Source of the DNA: Kosakonia sp. BYX6
GTDB lineage: Bacteria > Pseudomonadota > Gammaproteobacteria > Enterobacterales > Enterobacteriaceae
Length of the DNA: 64,000 nucleotides
Assembly: GCF_038449125.1 (NCBI RefSeq)
Contig: NZ_CP151800.1
Location: 1,088,406 to 1,152,405, forward strand
Reading direction: 5' to 3'
Position numbers and translations under genes: made by a program. How positions within the stretch are numbered: the first letter of the stretch is position 1; each line of letters opens with the position of its first letter. A model generated the notes under the pieces. The model had not been told where the DNA came from. It made no database searches and worked only from the letters and a program-made list of their open reading frames with translations. Positions 21,375-30,607 of this stretch are shown one piece after another.

Positions 21375-21746
21375 ATGCGGCGTTTACAGTTTTCTATCAT
21401 ATGTACCTCAATTTTTTTACCGCTCACATTAGCCGGTTGCGTCAAATCGACAGTGCCCACAGTAGTGCAGGATGCGCCGCAAAAGCAGCAAACACAGCAG
21501 TGTTATGAGCTACTCACCGCATTAAAAGGTTTAGATAACTCAGCTTATGAAACATATAAGCAACAGTTCAACACCATCAATCAAACCTACGAAGTTTATA
21601 AGAAAAATCAGCCGATAATAGATAACAACTCGTCGGAAATAATGAAATCTGAAATTGACAACAAAATTGAAGTTGTCTGTTCTCGCGTACGCAGCGCGGT
21701 ATTCACGGATATGTCCAGACGAGCAAATACACTGAAACAGTTATGA
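21375..21746 (+). CDS. Small predicted lipoprotein (unknown function)
   Basis: A 123-residue protein with a type II signal peptide and lipobox LAGC (lipidated Cys near 22). The mature part is short, polar and probably helical, with two further cysteines (QQCYELL and VVCSRV) that could form a disulfide. Lys after the lipidated Cys (CVKST) does not suggest inner-membrane retention. The gene is clearly more AT-rich than its neighbours. GAGGA precedes the ATG. Its TGA overlaps the next gene's ATG, so the two proteins are translationally coupled and probably work together. I do not recognise the family. Confidence 0.8.
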   Translation: MRRLQFSIICTSIFLPLTLAGCVKSTVPTVVQDAPQKQQTQQCYELLTALKGLDNSAYETYKQQFNTINQTYEVYKKNQPIIDNNSSEIMKSEIDNKIEVVCSRVRSAVFTDMSRRANTLKQL

Positions 21747-23158
21747 GAAAACTATTATATTCATCAGCTGTATTGTTATCGGCTATTTCAACCTCTGCGG
21801 TCTGTGCTGATCCTGCGGCGCTACTCGACCGCCTTAGCAAAGAGAACATAATATCCGTCGAGCCAAAATCCCCTTTCACCAATGACAGTACTTCTGCAAG
21901 CAAGGTTGCCATGCCTGCCTCTCCGGCTCCTGCGCCAAAGCGCGATGTGCCCAAAGAAGAGGCAAGCACTAAAGAGATCAGGCAGCTGAAAAGTAAGCTC
22001 GCGGCGTCACGGCGTGAAGTACAAGTATTGCGAAAAAAACAAGCCGCAGCTGCACCTGCAAAGGCCCCGGTTGAGCAGAACAATACCGTTAGTCAGGAAA
22101 ACAAACAGTTGAAGCAGCAGTTGCAGCAGCTTGCGGAAACGAATAAAAAGCACGCGCAGGATGCCGGGAAATTACAGGCTGTCAGCGACGAGAACAAGCA
22201 ACTGCAACAGCAGCTCAAAACCAGCCAACAGCAGTTGGCTGAAGAGAAAAAGCAGCGTGCAGAACAAAGCTCGACGCTACAAATCGCGGCAACGAAAACG
22301 GCGGATCACGCTAAGCAGCTCACGCAAGCGAATAAAAAGCATGATGAGATAAAGGGCCAGCTTGATGTCGCCACAAAGAAAATAAGCGAGCAAACGGCGC
22401 GTATCGCGGCGCTGGAAGAGAAATTGAAACAGAGCGCTGAAGAGAAGGCGACGGTTGAGAAGCAGCTCACCACTGCGCTGGCAACAACCCACGCGCCTGC
22501 AAAAGAGGCCGAGAAAACCACGGCGCCGCTTTACTCGCTGGCCGCAAATAAATCAGCTCAGGCGAGGACAAACTATGCCTGGGGCGTCTGGTTTGCGGCA
22601 AAAGTGCAACTCGAAAGCGAAATGCTGAAAAGCACCGGGCAGAAATTTATGCCTCCCGCTTTTGTGCAAGGTTTACAGGACAAATTCGCCGGTAGCTTGC
22701 AGATGAAGAATGCCGATATCGAGAAGGCACTGGACACCCTTAACAAGCAAGTGGATGATGCGCGAAAACGCGATATGGCGCAAAACAAGAAGCGGGCGCA
22801 GGCGCTTCTCGCCAGCGCGGCAAAGCTTAAAGGTGCTGTGCGGGGAGAAAACGGCGTCATCTATCTGGTTGAGAAGCGCGGGCTAGGGGCAGCGATCAGT
22901 AATAACGATGTCATCCGCTTCAAAGTGGATGAAACCATCAGCTCCGGGCAAGTTCTGGCGCAGGGAGAGGTTCATACCGGCCGGGTGAGCGAGCTTCCGC
23001 CATTGATGCGCGTCGGTGTGGAAAAGCTGGTTATTGGCGGCAGGGTGAAAATTTATATCCCCGTCGAACTGGCTTATGGTGAAGAGGGAATACCCGGCAA
23101 GGTGCCCGCCGGTGTAGCCTCGACCATGACACTGGAAGTTCTCAGCATCGAAAAATAA
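21743..23158 (+). CDS. Exported coiled-coil protein with FKBP-like C-terminal domain
   Basis: A 471-residue protein. A signal peptide (cleavage near CADPAA, about 22) is followed by a Pro/Ala linker, then a long charged Gln/Lys/Glu-rich coiled coil (about 75-250). Next come an FkpA/Mip-like dimerisation helix region (about 265-375) and a C-terminal FKBP fold (about 380-471) recognised by VELAYGEEGIPGKVPAG. The substrate pocket looks degenerate: the usual V-x-Y...FDSS stretch is replaced and the pocket-floor Trp position appears to be Met/Arg, while the AYG tyrosine is kept. It may therefore be a periplasmic scaffold or chaperone rather than an active prolyl isomerase. Inserted between luxS and emrB relative to E. 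coli. Confidence 0.8.
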   Translation: MRKLLYSSAVLLSAISTSAVCADPAALLDRLSKENIISVEPKSPFTNDSTSASKVAMPASPAPAPKRDVPKEEASTKEIRQLKSKLAASRREVQVLRKKQAAAAPAKAPVEQNNTVSQENKQLKQQLQQLAETNKKHAQDAGKLQAVSDENKQLQQQLKTSQQQLAEEKKQRAEQSSTLQIAATKTADHAKQLTQANKKHDEIKGQLDVATKKISEQTARIAALEEKLKQSAEEKATVEKQLTTALATTHAPAKEAEKTTAPLYSLAANKSAQARTNYAWGVWFAAKVQLESEMLKSTGQKFMPPAFVQGLQDKFAGSLQMKNADIEKALDTLNKQVDDARKRDMAQNKKRAQALLASAAKLKGAVRGENGVIYLVEKRGLGAAISNNDVIRFKVDETISSGQVLAQGEVHTGRVSELPPLMRVGVEKLVIGGRVKIYIPVELAYGEEGIPGKVPAGVASTMTLEVLSIEK

Positions 23159-23190
23159 AAAATCGCCTCCTAAATGGAGGCGATTTGCTT
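23158..23190. terminator. Bidirectional terminator between the FKBP-like gene and emrB
   Basis: Perfect 11-bp stem AAATCGCCTCC/GGAGGCGATTT with loop TAAAT, flanked by an A-run on the left and T-rich sequence on the right. It separates convergent genes. Confidence 0.85.
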
Positions 23191-23196
23191 TCATCA

Positions 23197-24729
23197 CTAA
23201 TGCGCGCCGCCACCGCCGCCTGCGCCAAACGGTGGTCTCGCAAACCACACCAGCCCAAGCAGGATCAAGAACACGCCCGCCGAGAACCAGAAAATCTCGT
23301 TAGCCGAGATAATCAGCCCCTGGTTAGTAATTTGCTGCGCAATCCAGCTTGATGACTGTTGCTGCGACATGCCCAGCCCTTGCAGTTGGTCATACATTGC
23401 TTGCGAGTTCGGGTTGTACGGATTAACCGATTCCGTCAATTGCGCGTGGTGCAACGACTCCCGGTTGGTCCATAGTGTCGTGGTAATCGACGTACCGATG
23501 GAACCGGCAAGCGTTCGCGTAAAGTTCGATAAACTGGACGCCGCTGCCAACCGTTCAGGCGGCAAACCGGAAAGGGTTATGGTGGTCAGTGGCATAAAGA
23601 AGCATGCCACCGCGAAGCCCTGAATAAACTGCGGCCACGCCGACGCGCCAAAATCCATTCCCGGCTCGAAAGTATACGCACGCCAATAGAAGCACACCGC
23701 ATACATAATAAAGCTAAATGTCACCAGACGGCGCATATCCAGCTTATGCGCGAAGCGGCCAATAATCGGCGATAGCAATACCGGGATCACCCCAACAGGC
23801 GCAGACGCCAGACCCGCCCAGGTCGCGGTATAGCCATACACCTCCTGCAACAACTGCGGCAGCAAAACAATCGCGCCGAAGTAGAGCATATAAGCGAGGC
23901 TGATACATAAACAGCCAATGGTAAAGTTGCGCGACTTAAACAGCGACAGGTCGACAATCGGGTTGTCATCGGTCAACTCCCACACCACCAGGAAGCTTAT
24001 CGACACCACGGCGACGATCGTCAGCACGATGATTTCTGTGGAGTTAAACCAATCCAGCTCTTTACCCTGGTCGAGCATGACTTGCAGGCTACCGATGCCC
24101 ACCACCAACAGCGCCAGGCCAATGCCGTCAATGCGCCGCTGTTCGGTACGTGTTTCACGACCGCGCAAGCTTTGCAGCGTCAGCAACACCACCAGCGCGC
24201 CAATCGGCACGTTGATAAAGAAAATCCAACCCCAGTGGTAGTTATCGCTGATATACCCGCCAAGGATCGGCCCACAAATCGGCGCGACAATCACCGTCAT
24301 CGACCACAACGCCAGCGCGATAGAGCGTTTGGCAGGCGGGTAGTTACTCAGCAGCAGGCTTTGCGAGAGCGGAATCAACGGCCCGGCGACAATCCCCTGG
24401 ATGACGCGAAAGAAAATCAGCATCCCCAGACTATTGGAGACACCGCACGCCCAGGAGGCGATGGCAAACGCCACGGTCGACCAGAGAAACAGCTTCACTT
24501 CGCCGACGCGTTTCGCCAGCCAGCCGGTGATCGGAATCGAAATCGCATTCGCCACGCCGAACGAGGTGATCACCCACGTCCCCTGGCTCAACGAGGAACC
24601 AAGGTTACCGGCGATGGTTGGAATCGCAACGTTGGCGATGGTGGAATCCAGCACCTGCATGAAGGTCGCAAGCGAAAGCGCAATGGTCATAATGACCAGT
24701 TGCGCGCCTTCCAGCGGTTTCCTGTGCAT
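23197..24729 (-). CDS. emrB: EmrB, DHA2-family multidrug/proton antiporter
   Basis: A 510-residue, 14-helix MFS pump. DHA2 signatures are clear: LDSTIANVAIPTIAG in TM1 and GPILGGYIS in TM5. It ends in a Gly-rich tail plus AH. With EmrA and TolC it exports hydrophobic toxins such as CCCP and nalidixic acid. The ATG at 24729 follows AGGTGAG; a GTG nine nt upstream lies inside that ribosome site. It is 15 bp downstream of emrA. Confidence 0.96.
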   Translation of the reverse strand: MHRKPLEGAQLVIMTIALSLATFMQVLDSTIANVAIPTIAGNLGSSLSQGTWVITSFGVANAISIPITGWLAKRVGEVKLFLWSTVAFAIASWACGVSNSLGMLIFFRVIQGIVAGPLIPLSQSLLLSNYPPAKRSIALALWSMTVIVAPICGPILGGYISDNYHWGWIFFINVPIGALVVLLTLQSLRGRETRTEQRRIDGIGLALLVVGIGSLQVMLDQGKELDWFNSTEIIVLTIVAVVSISFLVVWELTDDNPIVDLSLFKSRNFTIGCLCISLAYMLYFGAIVLLPQLLQEVYGYTATWAGLASAPVGVIPVLLSPIIGRFAHKLDMRRLVTFSFIMYAVCFYWRAYTFEPGMDFGASAWPQFIQGFAVACFFMPLTTITLSGLPPERLAAASSLSNFTRTLAGSIGTSITTTLWTNRESLHHAQLTESVNPYNPNSQAMYDQLQGLGMSQQQSSSWIAQQITNQGLIISANEIFWFSAGVFLILLGLVWFARPPFGAGGGGGAH

Positions 24730-24744
24730 TGCACTCACCTCAAA

Positions 24745-25917
24745 TTAACCGGCGTTGGCTTTGACGATGTTATCGATAAGCGTGTTGACCGGCTCAAGGT
24801 TGATTTCCCGGGCGTTGCTTTCGTATGCCGGGCGGGTACGCACCTGGCTGGCCAGCACTTGGCCGTCACGGGCAGAAGTGTCCACTTTCACCAGTGTCGA
24901 AAGGCCAATGCGCAGCGGATGATCGGCGAGTTGTTTCGCATCCAGCTCAATACGCACCGGCAGGCGCTGAACCACTTTGATCCAGTTACCGGTGGCGTTT
25001 TGCGCTGGCAGCAGCGAGAAGGCGCTCCCGGTACCCATATCGAGACCGACAACTTTACCGCTGTACTCCACCTCATCGCCGTAGATATCACTGATGACCG
25101 TCGCAGTTTGCCCGATGCGCATATGCGCGACTTGCGTCTCTTTGAAGTTCGCGTCCACCCACAAATGGGTTGCCGGCACCACGGCCATCAACGACGTTGT
25201 GGAGCTAATCTGCGCGCCAGGCTGCACGGCACGGCGGGACACGTAACCGGTGATGGGGCTTACAATCTTGGTACGTTGCAGCGCCAGCCAGCTATTCCGC
25301 ACTTCGGTGGCGGCCTGCATTACCGCAGGTTGGTTTTCAAGGCGAGTATCAAGAATGATCGCCTGATTAGCGTTGTATTGCTGAACGGCGACATCCAGTT
25401 CGGCTTGCGCGCTGGCGACCGCATCACGGGCGTGTTGCAGTTCTTCGCGGCCAATCAAATTGGCGCTTCCCAGCGGCACCCGGCGGTTAAAATCGCTTTG
25501 TGCCTGCGCCAGTGCGGTTTTTTTCAGTTCAATGCTCGCCAGCAACTGCTTGCTGTTGATCATCGACTGGCGGGTTTGTCGCACGCTGCTCGCCAGCTCA
25601 GTTTGCGCTTTTTCAAACGCTTGCTGGGCGTCGGTGGCATCCAGCGTGACCAGCACATCCCCTTGTTTTACTAAATCGGTATTGTCGGCCCAGACTTTCG
25701 TCACGCTGCCGGATACCTGCGACATGATTTGAACTTGGTTCCCTGCCACGTATGCGTCATCCGTTTCTTGAAAATGACGCAGTACCAAAAACCAATAAAT
25801 CCCATATGCCACGGCAATAACAATAAAGAGCAAGGTCAAAAGAAGAAGCAGGCCTTTGCGTTTCCCTTTCTTCTTGACCGGTTGCTGCGGGGGTTGACTC
25901 TCCGCAATAGCGCTCAT
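24745..25917 (-). CDS. emrA: EmrA, membrane-fusion protein of the EmrAB-TolC pump
   Basis: A 390-residue periplasmic adaptor: cytoplasmic Lys-rich start (PVKKKGKRKG), one TM helix (about 25-47), lipoyl/biotinyl-like halves (DDAYVAGNQVQIMSQVSGSV and SPITGYVSRRAVQPGA) around an alpha-hairpin. The ATG at 25917 (MSAIAESQ) is preferred over one four codons upstream because it follows GGAG and matches E. coli length. Confidence 0.96.
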   Translation of the reverse strand: MSAIAESQPPQQPVKKKGKRKGLLLLLTLLFIVIAVAYGIYWFLVLRHFQETDDAYVAGNQVQIMSQVSGSVTKVWADNTDLVKQGDVLVTLDATDAQQAFEKAQTELASSVRQTRQSMINSKQLLASIELKKTALAQAQSDFNRRVPLGSANLIGREELQHARDAVASAQAELDVAVQQYNANQAIILDTRLENQPAVMQAATEVRNSWLALQRTKIVSPITGYVSRRAVQPGAQISSTTSLMAVVPATHLWVDANFKETQVAHMRIGQTATVISDIYGDEVEYSGKVVGLDMGTGSAFSLLPAQNATGNWIKVVQRLPVRIELDAKQLADHPLRIGLSTLVKVDTSARDGQVLASQVRTRPAYESNAREINLEPVNTLIDNIVKANAG

Positions 25918-26036
25918 GTTTTTCTCCACGATCTTATATTTTCATTTCGGCGAGGGCCGACCTTTCGTCAGAAAGGCCAGCGAAATGCCGGCCCTTCAAT
26001 ATTCTTATATCCTGGATATTCAAGCAGATAGTCGCG

Positions 26037-26567
26037 TTAGCGCAGCGCCTCAAGGATGACATCTTCTTCATCCATCTGGTCGAGACGTGACAGGAGTTTG
26101 CGGGTGATTTGCTCGAGCTGGTCTTTTTCGCCAACCGTCAACGAAGACCAGAGTTGGTGCAGGCAATTGTGCTGCGGGGGCAGAACTTGGCGCAGGAATT
26201 CGTGACCTTTATCAGTCAGTTGCAGGTGCAAACAGCGGCGATCGTTATCGCTTTCGCGGCGCTCAATCCAGCCGCGCTTTTCCAGCTCATCGGCGATACG
26301 CGTCGCATTGGTGCGCGATGAACCCAGCGCGCTGCTAAGCTCAGAAGGCTGAATACTGTGGTTTTCCTGAGATTCCAGCGTAATCAACGCCATAAACAAC
26401 GTCTCGTTAATGCCCTGCGCTTTCAGCATCTTATTGCGGTTTTCCAGCAGCTTGCCCTGCATGTGCATACACAGGCGGGTCAGCAAAATTTCCTGAAACG
26501 GGAAATCTTCATAACGGCTGGCGCGAAACTTAAGCATTTGTTCAATGGGCGTAAACGAACTATCCAT
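26037..26567 (-). CDS. mprA: MprA (EmrR), MarR-family repressor of emrRAB
   Basis: A 176-residue MarR winged-helix protein ([23 protein letters not shown]-recognition region [30 protein letters not shown]). It represses its own operon and is released by pump substrates. It is first in emrRAB, with 119 bp between it and emrA. Confidence 0.97.
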   Translation of the reverse strand: MDSSFTPIEQMLKFRASRYEDFPFQEILLTRLCMHMQGKLLENRNKMLKAQGINETLFMALITLESQENHSIQPSELSSALGSSRTNATRIADELEKRGWIERRESDNDRRCLHLQLTDKGHEFLRQVLPPQHNCLHQLWSSLTVGEKDQLEQITRKLLSRLDQMDEEDVILEALR

Positions 26568-26597
26568 TTGGGTATAACCTCATTAATTGCAGTCGAT

Positions 26598-26626
26598 ATA
26601 GTAACGACAGTGACAAATAAAGTAAA
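26598..26626 (-). promoter_or_regulatory. emrRAB promoter/operator
   Basis: On the minus strand -35 TTTACT (26621-26626) and -10 TACTAT (26598-26603) have a 17-bp spacer. The sequence TTTATTTGTCACTGTCGTTAC between and around them closely follows the E. coli emrR promoter, where EmrR binds an imperfect palindrome. Confidence 0.7.
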
Positions 26627-26653
26627 TGTATTATTTGTACTAATAAATTTGCT

Positions 26654-26887
26654 TTATCTATATATCCGTTGGAATTTTCCAACGACTCCGTGCGCGCGAA
26701 CGCGACGCCGCATGGGCGTGTTAAAGATGCTGTGTAGGGAAGTAAAACCGAGCCGGGTGGCAAACATGTCGAAGGCAAACGTAACCGGGACGTTGCTTGA
26801 GACGGTGGCAAGACTGTTTCGGATCCCTTCCGGTAAGGTTGCCGCCTTGAACGAGGCGGCTACTGTAGTTGAACTATCCATATCCAT
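26654..26887 (-). pseudogene. ygaZ: Remnant of ygaZ (L-valine exporter large subunit)
   Basis: The minus-strand reading from an ATG at 26887 gives 77 codons. Residues about 15-57 resemble the YgaZ N-terminus: LPEGIRNSLA, NVPVTFAF and ATRLGFTSLHSIF against the E. coli pattern MEGCKDSLP, YIPVAFAF and ATRLGFSPLESVF. Similarity then stops abruptly, and nothing resembling the rest of YgaZ or YgaH is present. Position (between the YgaY-type gene and emrR) and strand match ygaZH in E. coli, so this is a deletion scar. The remaining part of 26568-27013 holds an 18-bp palindrome and a GC hairpin (26841-26860), but no other gene. Confidence 0.65.
26667..26684. repeat. 18-bp perfect palindrome upstream of emrRAB
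   Basis: CGTTGGAATTTTCCAACG is a perfect inverted repeat located 40 bp upstream of the emrR -35 region, inside the region left by the ygaZH deletion. It may be a protein site or a relic terminator; function unknown. Confidence 0.5.
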
Positions 26888-27013
26888 AATGTTTGTTATA
26901 TATCACCCACGTTAATATAACCGGGATAAACAAGTCCCATAACCTTAACAGACTGGGGGGCGCCTTAACACCCCGGGTTTCACCGAATCCAATAAACGTG
27001 GGGGTAATCGCGG

Positions 27014-28192
27014 TTATGCCTCCTGCCGTTGGAATCCTCGCCACCACACTAGCAGGTTGAGTACTGCGAGCGTGCAGCCCGCCACGCACACGCCCGTCCA
27101 GCCCGCGTGTTGCCAGGCGGAGGCGGAAATCAACGAACCCGCCGCGCCGCCAATAAAATAGCTGGTCATATACCCGGCGGTCAGGCGGTTACGCGCATCC
27201 GGGTTCACGCGGTAGATAATCGTCTGGTTGGTAATGTGTACGGCCTGCACGGTGAGATCCAGCACGATAATGCCGATAACCAGCGCGATCACGGAACTGT
27301 GACCCAGCCAGGTGGCAACCCACGAGAGCAGCAGCAAAATCAGGCCGAACGTGGTGGTGAGGTGCGATTTTCCTTTATCGGCCAGACCGCCCGCCTGACG
27401 AGCGCCCAGCGCACCCGCCGCTCCTACCAGACCAAACAGGCCAATCACCGCTTCAGAGTAGTTAAACGGCGGCGAGGCCAGCAGAAACGCCATCGACGTC
27501 CATAGAATGCTGAAGTTGGCAAAACACAGGCAGCCGAGTATCGCGCGGGTGCGCAACAGTTTATTGCCTGCGAACAGCGTGAATACCGAGCCGAGCAGTT
27601 GAGGATAATTGAGATGGTTTTCCTGCTTGAGTTTCGGCAAACCGCGCCACAGCGCCAGCGCCATCAACACCATTAATACGCTGGCAACCCAATAGACAGT
27701 GCGCCAGCCGCCGAGGCTGGCAAGTAGCCCGGCCACGGTGCGCGCCAGCAAAATCCCGAGCAGCAGGCCGCTCATAATCGTGCCAACTACTTTGCCGCGC
27801 TTTTCCGGCGAGGCGAGCGTCGCCGCCAACGGCACGAGGATCTGCGCCACCACGGAAAACAGGCCGGTCAGCAACGTACCGAGGATCATCAAACTAAGCG
27901 ACGGGCTACTGGCGGTGATCAACATGCCGCCCGCCGAGAGTAACGACATCACTACGATCAGCGTGCGACGCTCAAACATATCGCCCAGCGGCACCAAAAA
28001 CAGCAGCCCGGCGGCGTAGCCAAGCTGGGCCGCGGTGACAATAAACCCAGCCTGGTTAGGCGAGAGCGAAAAGGCGTTGGCGATGGTATCAAGCAGCGGT
28101 TGCGGGTAGTAGTTGCTGGCGACGGCGAGGCCGGTGGCAACGGACATCAGCGCAATCAGCGCCGGGCTCAGGCCCTGGTTTGGTTTCGTCAT
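27014..28192 (-). CDS. ygaY: YgaY-type MFS transporter (intact)
   Basis: A 392-residue, 12-helix major facilitator protein of the arabinose-efflux-like DHA1 group (NYYPQPLLDTIA in TM1; GDMFERRTLIV loop motif A). E. coli K-12 carries only a disrupted ygaY at this place, so the complete reading frame here is notable. Substrate unknown. No SD stronger than GGAA is seen before the ATG at 28192. Confidence 0.85.
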   Translation of the reverse strand: MTKPNQGLSPALIALMSVATGLAVASNYYPQPLLDTIANAFSLSPNQAGFIVTAAQLGYAAGLLFLVPLGDMFERRTLIVVMSLLSAGGMLITASSPSLSLMILGTLLTGLFSVVAQILVPLAATLASPEKRGKVVGTIMSGLLLGILLARTVAGLLASLGGWRTVYWVASVLMVLMALALWRGLPKLKQENHLNYPQLLGSVFTLFAGNKLLRTRAILGCLCFANFSILWTSMAFLLASPPFNYSEAVIGLFGLVGAAGALGARQAGGLADKGKSHLTTTFGLILLLLSWVATWLGHSSVIALVIGIIVLDLTVQAVHITNQTIIYRVNPDARNRLTAGYMTSYFIGGAAGSLISASAWQHAGWTGVCVAGCTLAVLNLLVWWRGFQRQEA

Positions 28193-28298
28193 GGGAATAA
28201 TAAGTCAGGTAATGGTTTAGCCGGAAATCTATCATAACCAATTGATTGGGGTTATGTGTTGTCATCTGTGCAGCATATCTATGCCAGATAAGATGACA

Positions 28299-28379
28299 CG
28301 CCCGGTGGCGCTAACGTTTACCGGGCCTACAAACCGATTCCGCACCCGTAGGCCGGATAAGGCGAAGCCGCCATCCGGC
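28299..28379. repeat. REP/BIME element between ygaY and proX
   Basis: Two REP units in opposite orientation: one with CGCCCGGTGGCGC and TTACCGGGCCTAC, the other with GTAGGCCGGATAAGGCGAAG and CGCCATCCGGC. Both form hairpins in the 280-bp intergenic region. Confidence 0.88.
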
Positions 28380-28410
28380 GAAATACCGACACCATATCCG
28401 CAAGCCAGAT

Positions 28411-28448
28411 AAACAAAAGCGCCATCTGGCACAAATCCAGATGGCGCT
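28411..28448 (-). terminator. proX (proVWX operon) terminator
   Basis: A 12-bp stem AGCGCCATCTGG/CCAGATGGCGCT with a 7-nt loop is followed on the minus strand by TTTTGTTT. It ends the proU operon. Confidence 0.85.
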
Positions 28449-28474
28449 CTAATGCGTTTGTGATGGGAAACGCG

Positions 28475-29476
28475 TTATTTCTGAGCGGCCAGCGCTTCTT
28501 TCACCCAGCCGTCAAACAGCTGCTGGTGCGCTTTGATCCAGCCATCAACGTGGCCCTGAACATCCGCTTCAGACGATTTGCCTTCATGCATCATGGCATT
28601 CTGCGCGTTGATATCCGCCAGCGGCAGTTTCATCACCGAGAACAGCTTCGCCGCCGCCGGGTTTTTCTCGGCCCAGGCTTTGTTGGCAACGATATGCATG
28701 GTGTTCACCGGGAAGCCATAGTTCATGCCGTTCGGCAGTTTGGTATCGATATCTTTCTGCTCGCCCGGCAGGGAAGAGAACGGCACCTGCAGCCAGACCA
28801 CATCTTTACCTGGTTTCAGCACGTCGCTCACCCAGTACGGCGTCCAGGTGTAATACAGAATCGGTTTGCCTTCTTTGAAGCGAGTGATGGTGTCGGCCAT
28901 CATTGCGGAATAGTTACCGTGGTTAACCGTTACCGTGTTTTCCAGACCGTACGCCTGGTGCTGGTGGTTAATTACCGCTTCACAGCCCCAGCCCGGTGAG
29001 CAACCCATCATGTCGGCTTTGCCGTCACCGTTGCCATCAAACAGTTTGGCGATTTTCGGGTCTTTTAACTGCTCAATATTGGTGATGTGGTACTTGTCGG
29101 CGGTTTTCTTGTCGATCAGGTAACCCTGCGCTGCGCCAGTCACGAAGGTGCCTTCGCGGTAGAATTTTTTCGCGCCGCCCGCGGCAGCATACATATCGTC
29201 GTGCAGCGGCTGCCAGTTCACGGCGGTGAAGGTGACATCACCCGCCGCCAGTGAGGTGTAACCGACGTTGTAATCCACTTCGTCGGGTTTATCGACGGTG
29301 TAGCCGAGCTTCTCCAGCGCGCGGCTGACCAGCAAAGTCTGGAAGGCTTCTTCCGCAATGGTGCTCTGGAAAGGTTTTACGGTGATGCCTTTGCCGGGCA
29401 AATCTGCATCTGCAGCAAATGTGCTGGTAGAGACAAGGGTGGCAAACGCTGTGGCAAAAAGTACGCTATGTCGCAT
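28475..29476 (-). CDS. proX: ProX, glycine betaine/proline-betaine periplasmic binding protein
   Basis: A 333-residue protein with signal peptide (cleavage after STFA-ADA region, about 21) and the cluster F binding fold. Aromatic cage tryptophans are visible ([31 protein letters not shown]). Delivers betaines to ProVW during osmotic stress. Last gene of proVWX. Confidence 0.97.
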   Translation of the reverse strand: MRHSVLFATAFATLVSTSTFAADADLPGKGITVKPFQSTIAEEAFQTLLVSRALEKLGYTVDKPDEVDYNVGYTSLAAGDVTFTAVNWQPLHDDMYAAAGGAKKFYREGTFVTGAAQGYLIDKKTADKYHITNIEQLKDPKIAKLFDGNGDGKADMMGCSPGWGCEAVINHQHQAYGLENTVTVNHGNYSAMMADTITRFKEGKPILYYTWTPYWVSDVLKPGKDVVWLQVPFSSLPGEQKDIDTKLPNGMNYGFPVNTMHIVANKAWAEKNPAAAKLFSVMKLPLADINAQNAMMHEGKSSEADVQGHVDGWIKAHQQLFDGWVKEALAAQK

Positions 29477-29539
29477 CGTTGTTCCTTATTTTTCAGGTGG
29501 GACGCTGTTGCCCGGTACGGTGTGCACCGGGCAAGAGGT

Positions 29540-30607
29540 TTATTTTGCGAATGGGCGGGTCAGCAGACCCAGCGGGCCGGTTTGATACCAGCGACGATTA
29601 CCGCGGCTACGGGAATCGCGACCGACAGCCTGTGTCAGGCGGTCGAGAATGATGGCGAGGATAACGATCCCCACGCCGCCGACGGTGGCAAGCCCCATAT
29701 CGAGACGGCCAATTCCGCGCAGTACCATCTGGCCAAGCCCACCAACGGCGATCATCGAGGCGATCACTACCATGGAGAGGGCAAGCATCAACGTCTGGTT
29801 AATTCCCGCCATAATGGTCGGCATGGCCAGCGGTAACTGTACTTTGAACAACATCTGGCGCGGGCTGGCACCAAATGAGCGTGAAGCTTCAATCAAATCA
29901 GCCGGAACCTGGTTAATCCCGAGGATGGTCAGGCGCACGACCGGCGGCAGGGCGAAGATAATCGTCACCACCACACCCGGTACGTTGCCGATACCAAACA
30001 GCATCACAATCGGCACCAGGTAAACAAATGCCGGAGTGGTCTGCATCGCATCCAGCAGCGGGCGAATAATTTTCGCCGCCCGCTGGCTACGCGCCAGCCA
30101 TATCCCCATCGGCAAGCCGATTACCACGCAGAACAGCAGTGCGGTCAGAACCAGCGCCAGCGTCACCATTGCCTGCGACCAGGCACCAATTGCGCCAATC
30201 GCAATCAACGACACCAGGGTTGCCACGCCCATCCCGGCGCTGCTCATCTGCCAGGCGATCAGGGAGAAAACAATAATCGCCACCGGCGATGGCATGCCCA
30301 GCAGCAACTGCTGGAAGCCGCTCAGAATATAATCCACCGGGACACGAATCCCCTGAAACACCGGGCGGAAGTGCATCACAACCCAGTCGATCGCCTGTGT
30401 CACCCAGCTATCAAGCGGGATCAGCGTCTTATGGAACGGATCCATAATATTGAAATGTTCTGGTGCCGGTGCGGGCGCGCTGTGCAGCCAGTCTGCGCCG
30501 CCGCCATCGGCTGGCGCGGCAGAACCGCCGCCGCCCCATGCATCAGCAGATTGTGCAGCGTTGTCCGTTGCCGGTGCGCTATCCCACGGATTATTTTGAT
30601 CAGCCAT
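29540..30607 (-). CDS. proW: ProW, glycine betaine ABC transporter permease
   Basis: A 355-residue inner-membrane permease with a long periplasmic N-terminal tail rich in Ala/Gly/Trp (about 1-60) typical of enterobacterial ProW, followed by transmembrane helices and the EAA loop ([20 protein letters not shown]). Overlaps proV by 8 bp. Confidence 0.97.
   Translation of the reverse strand: MADQNNPWDSAPATDNAAQSADAWGGGGSAAPADGGGADWLHSAPAPAPEHFNIMDPFHKTLIPLDSWVTQAIDWVVMHFRPVFQGIRVPVDYILSGFQQLLLGMPSPVAIIVFSLIAWQMSSAGMGVATLVSLIAIGAIGAWSQAMVTLALVLTALLFCVVIGLPMGIWLARSQRAAKIIRPLLDAMQTTPAFVYLVPIVMLFGIGNVPGVVVTIIFALPPVVRLTILGINQVPADLIEASRSFGASPRQMLFKVQLPLAMPTIMAGINQTLMLALSMVVIASMIAVGGLGQMVLRGIGRLDMGLATVGGVGIVILAIILDRLTQAVGRDSRSRGNRRWYQTGPLGLLTRPFAK

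Noticed and set aside
24082-25674. A 530-residue plus-strand reading frame
   Set aside because: It lies antisense to emrB and emrA, which match known proteins over full length. The product is low-complexity His/Arg/Gln-rich, typical of GC-rich shadows.
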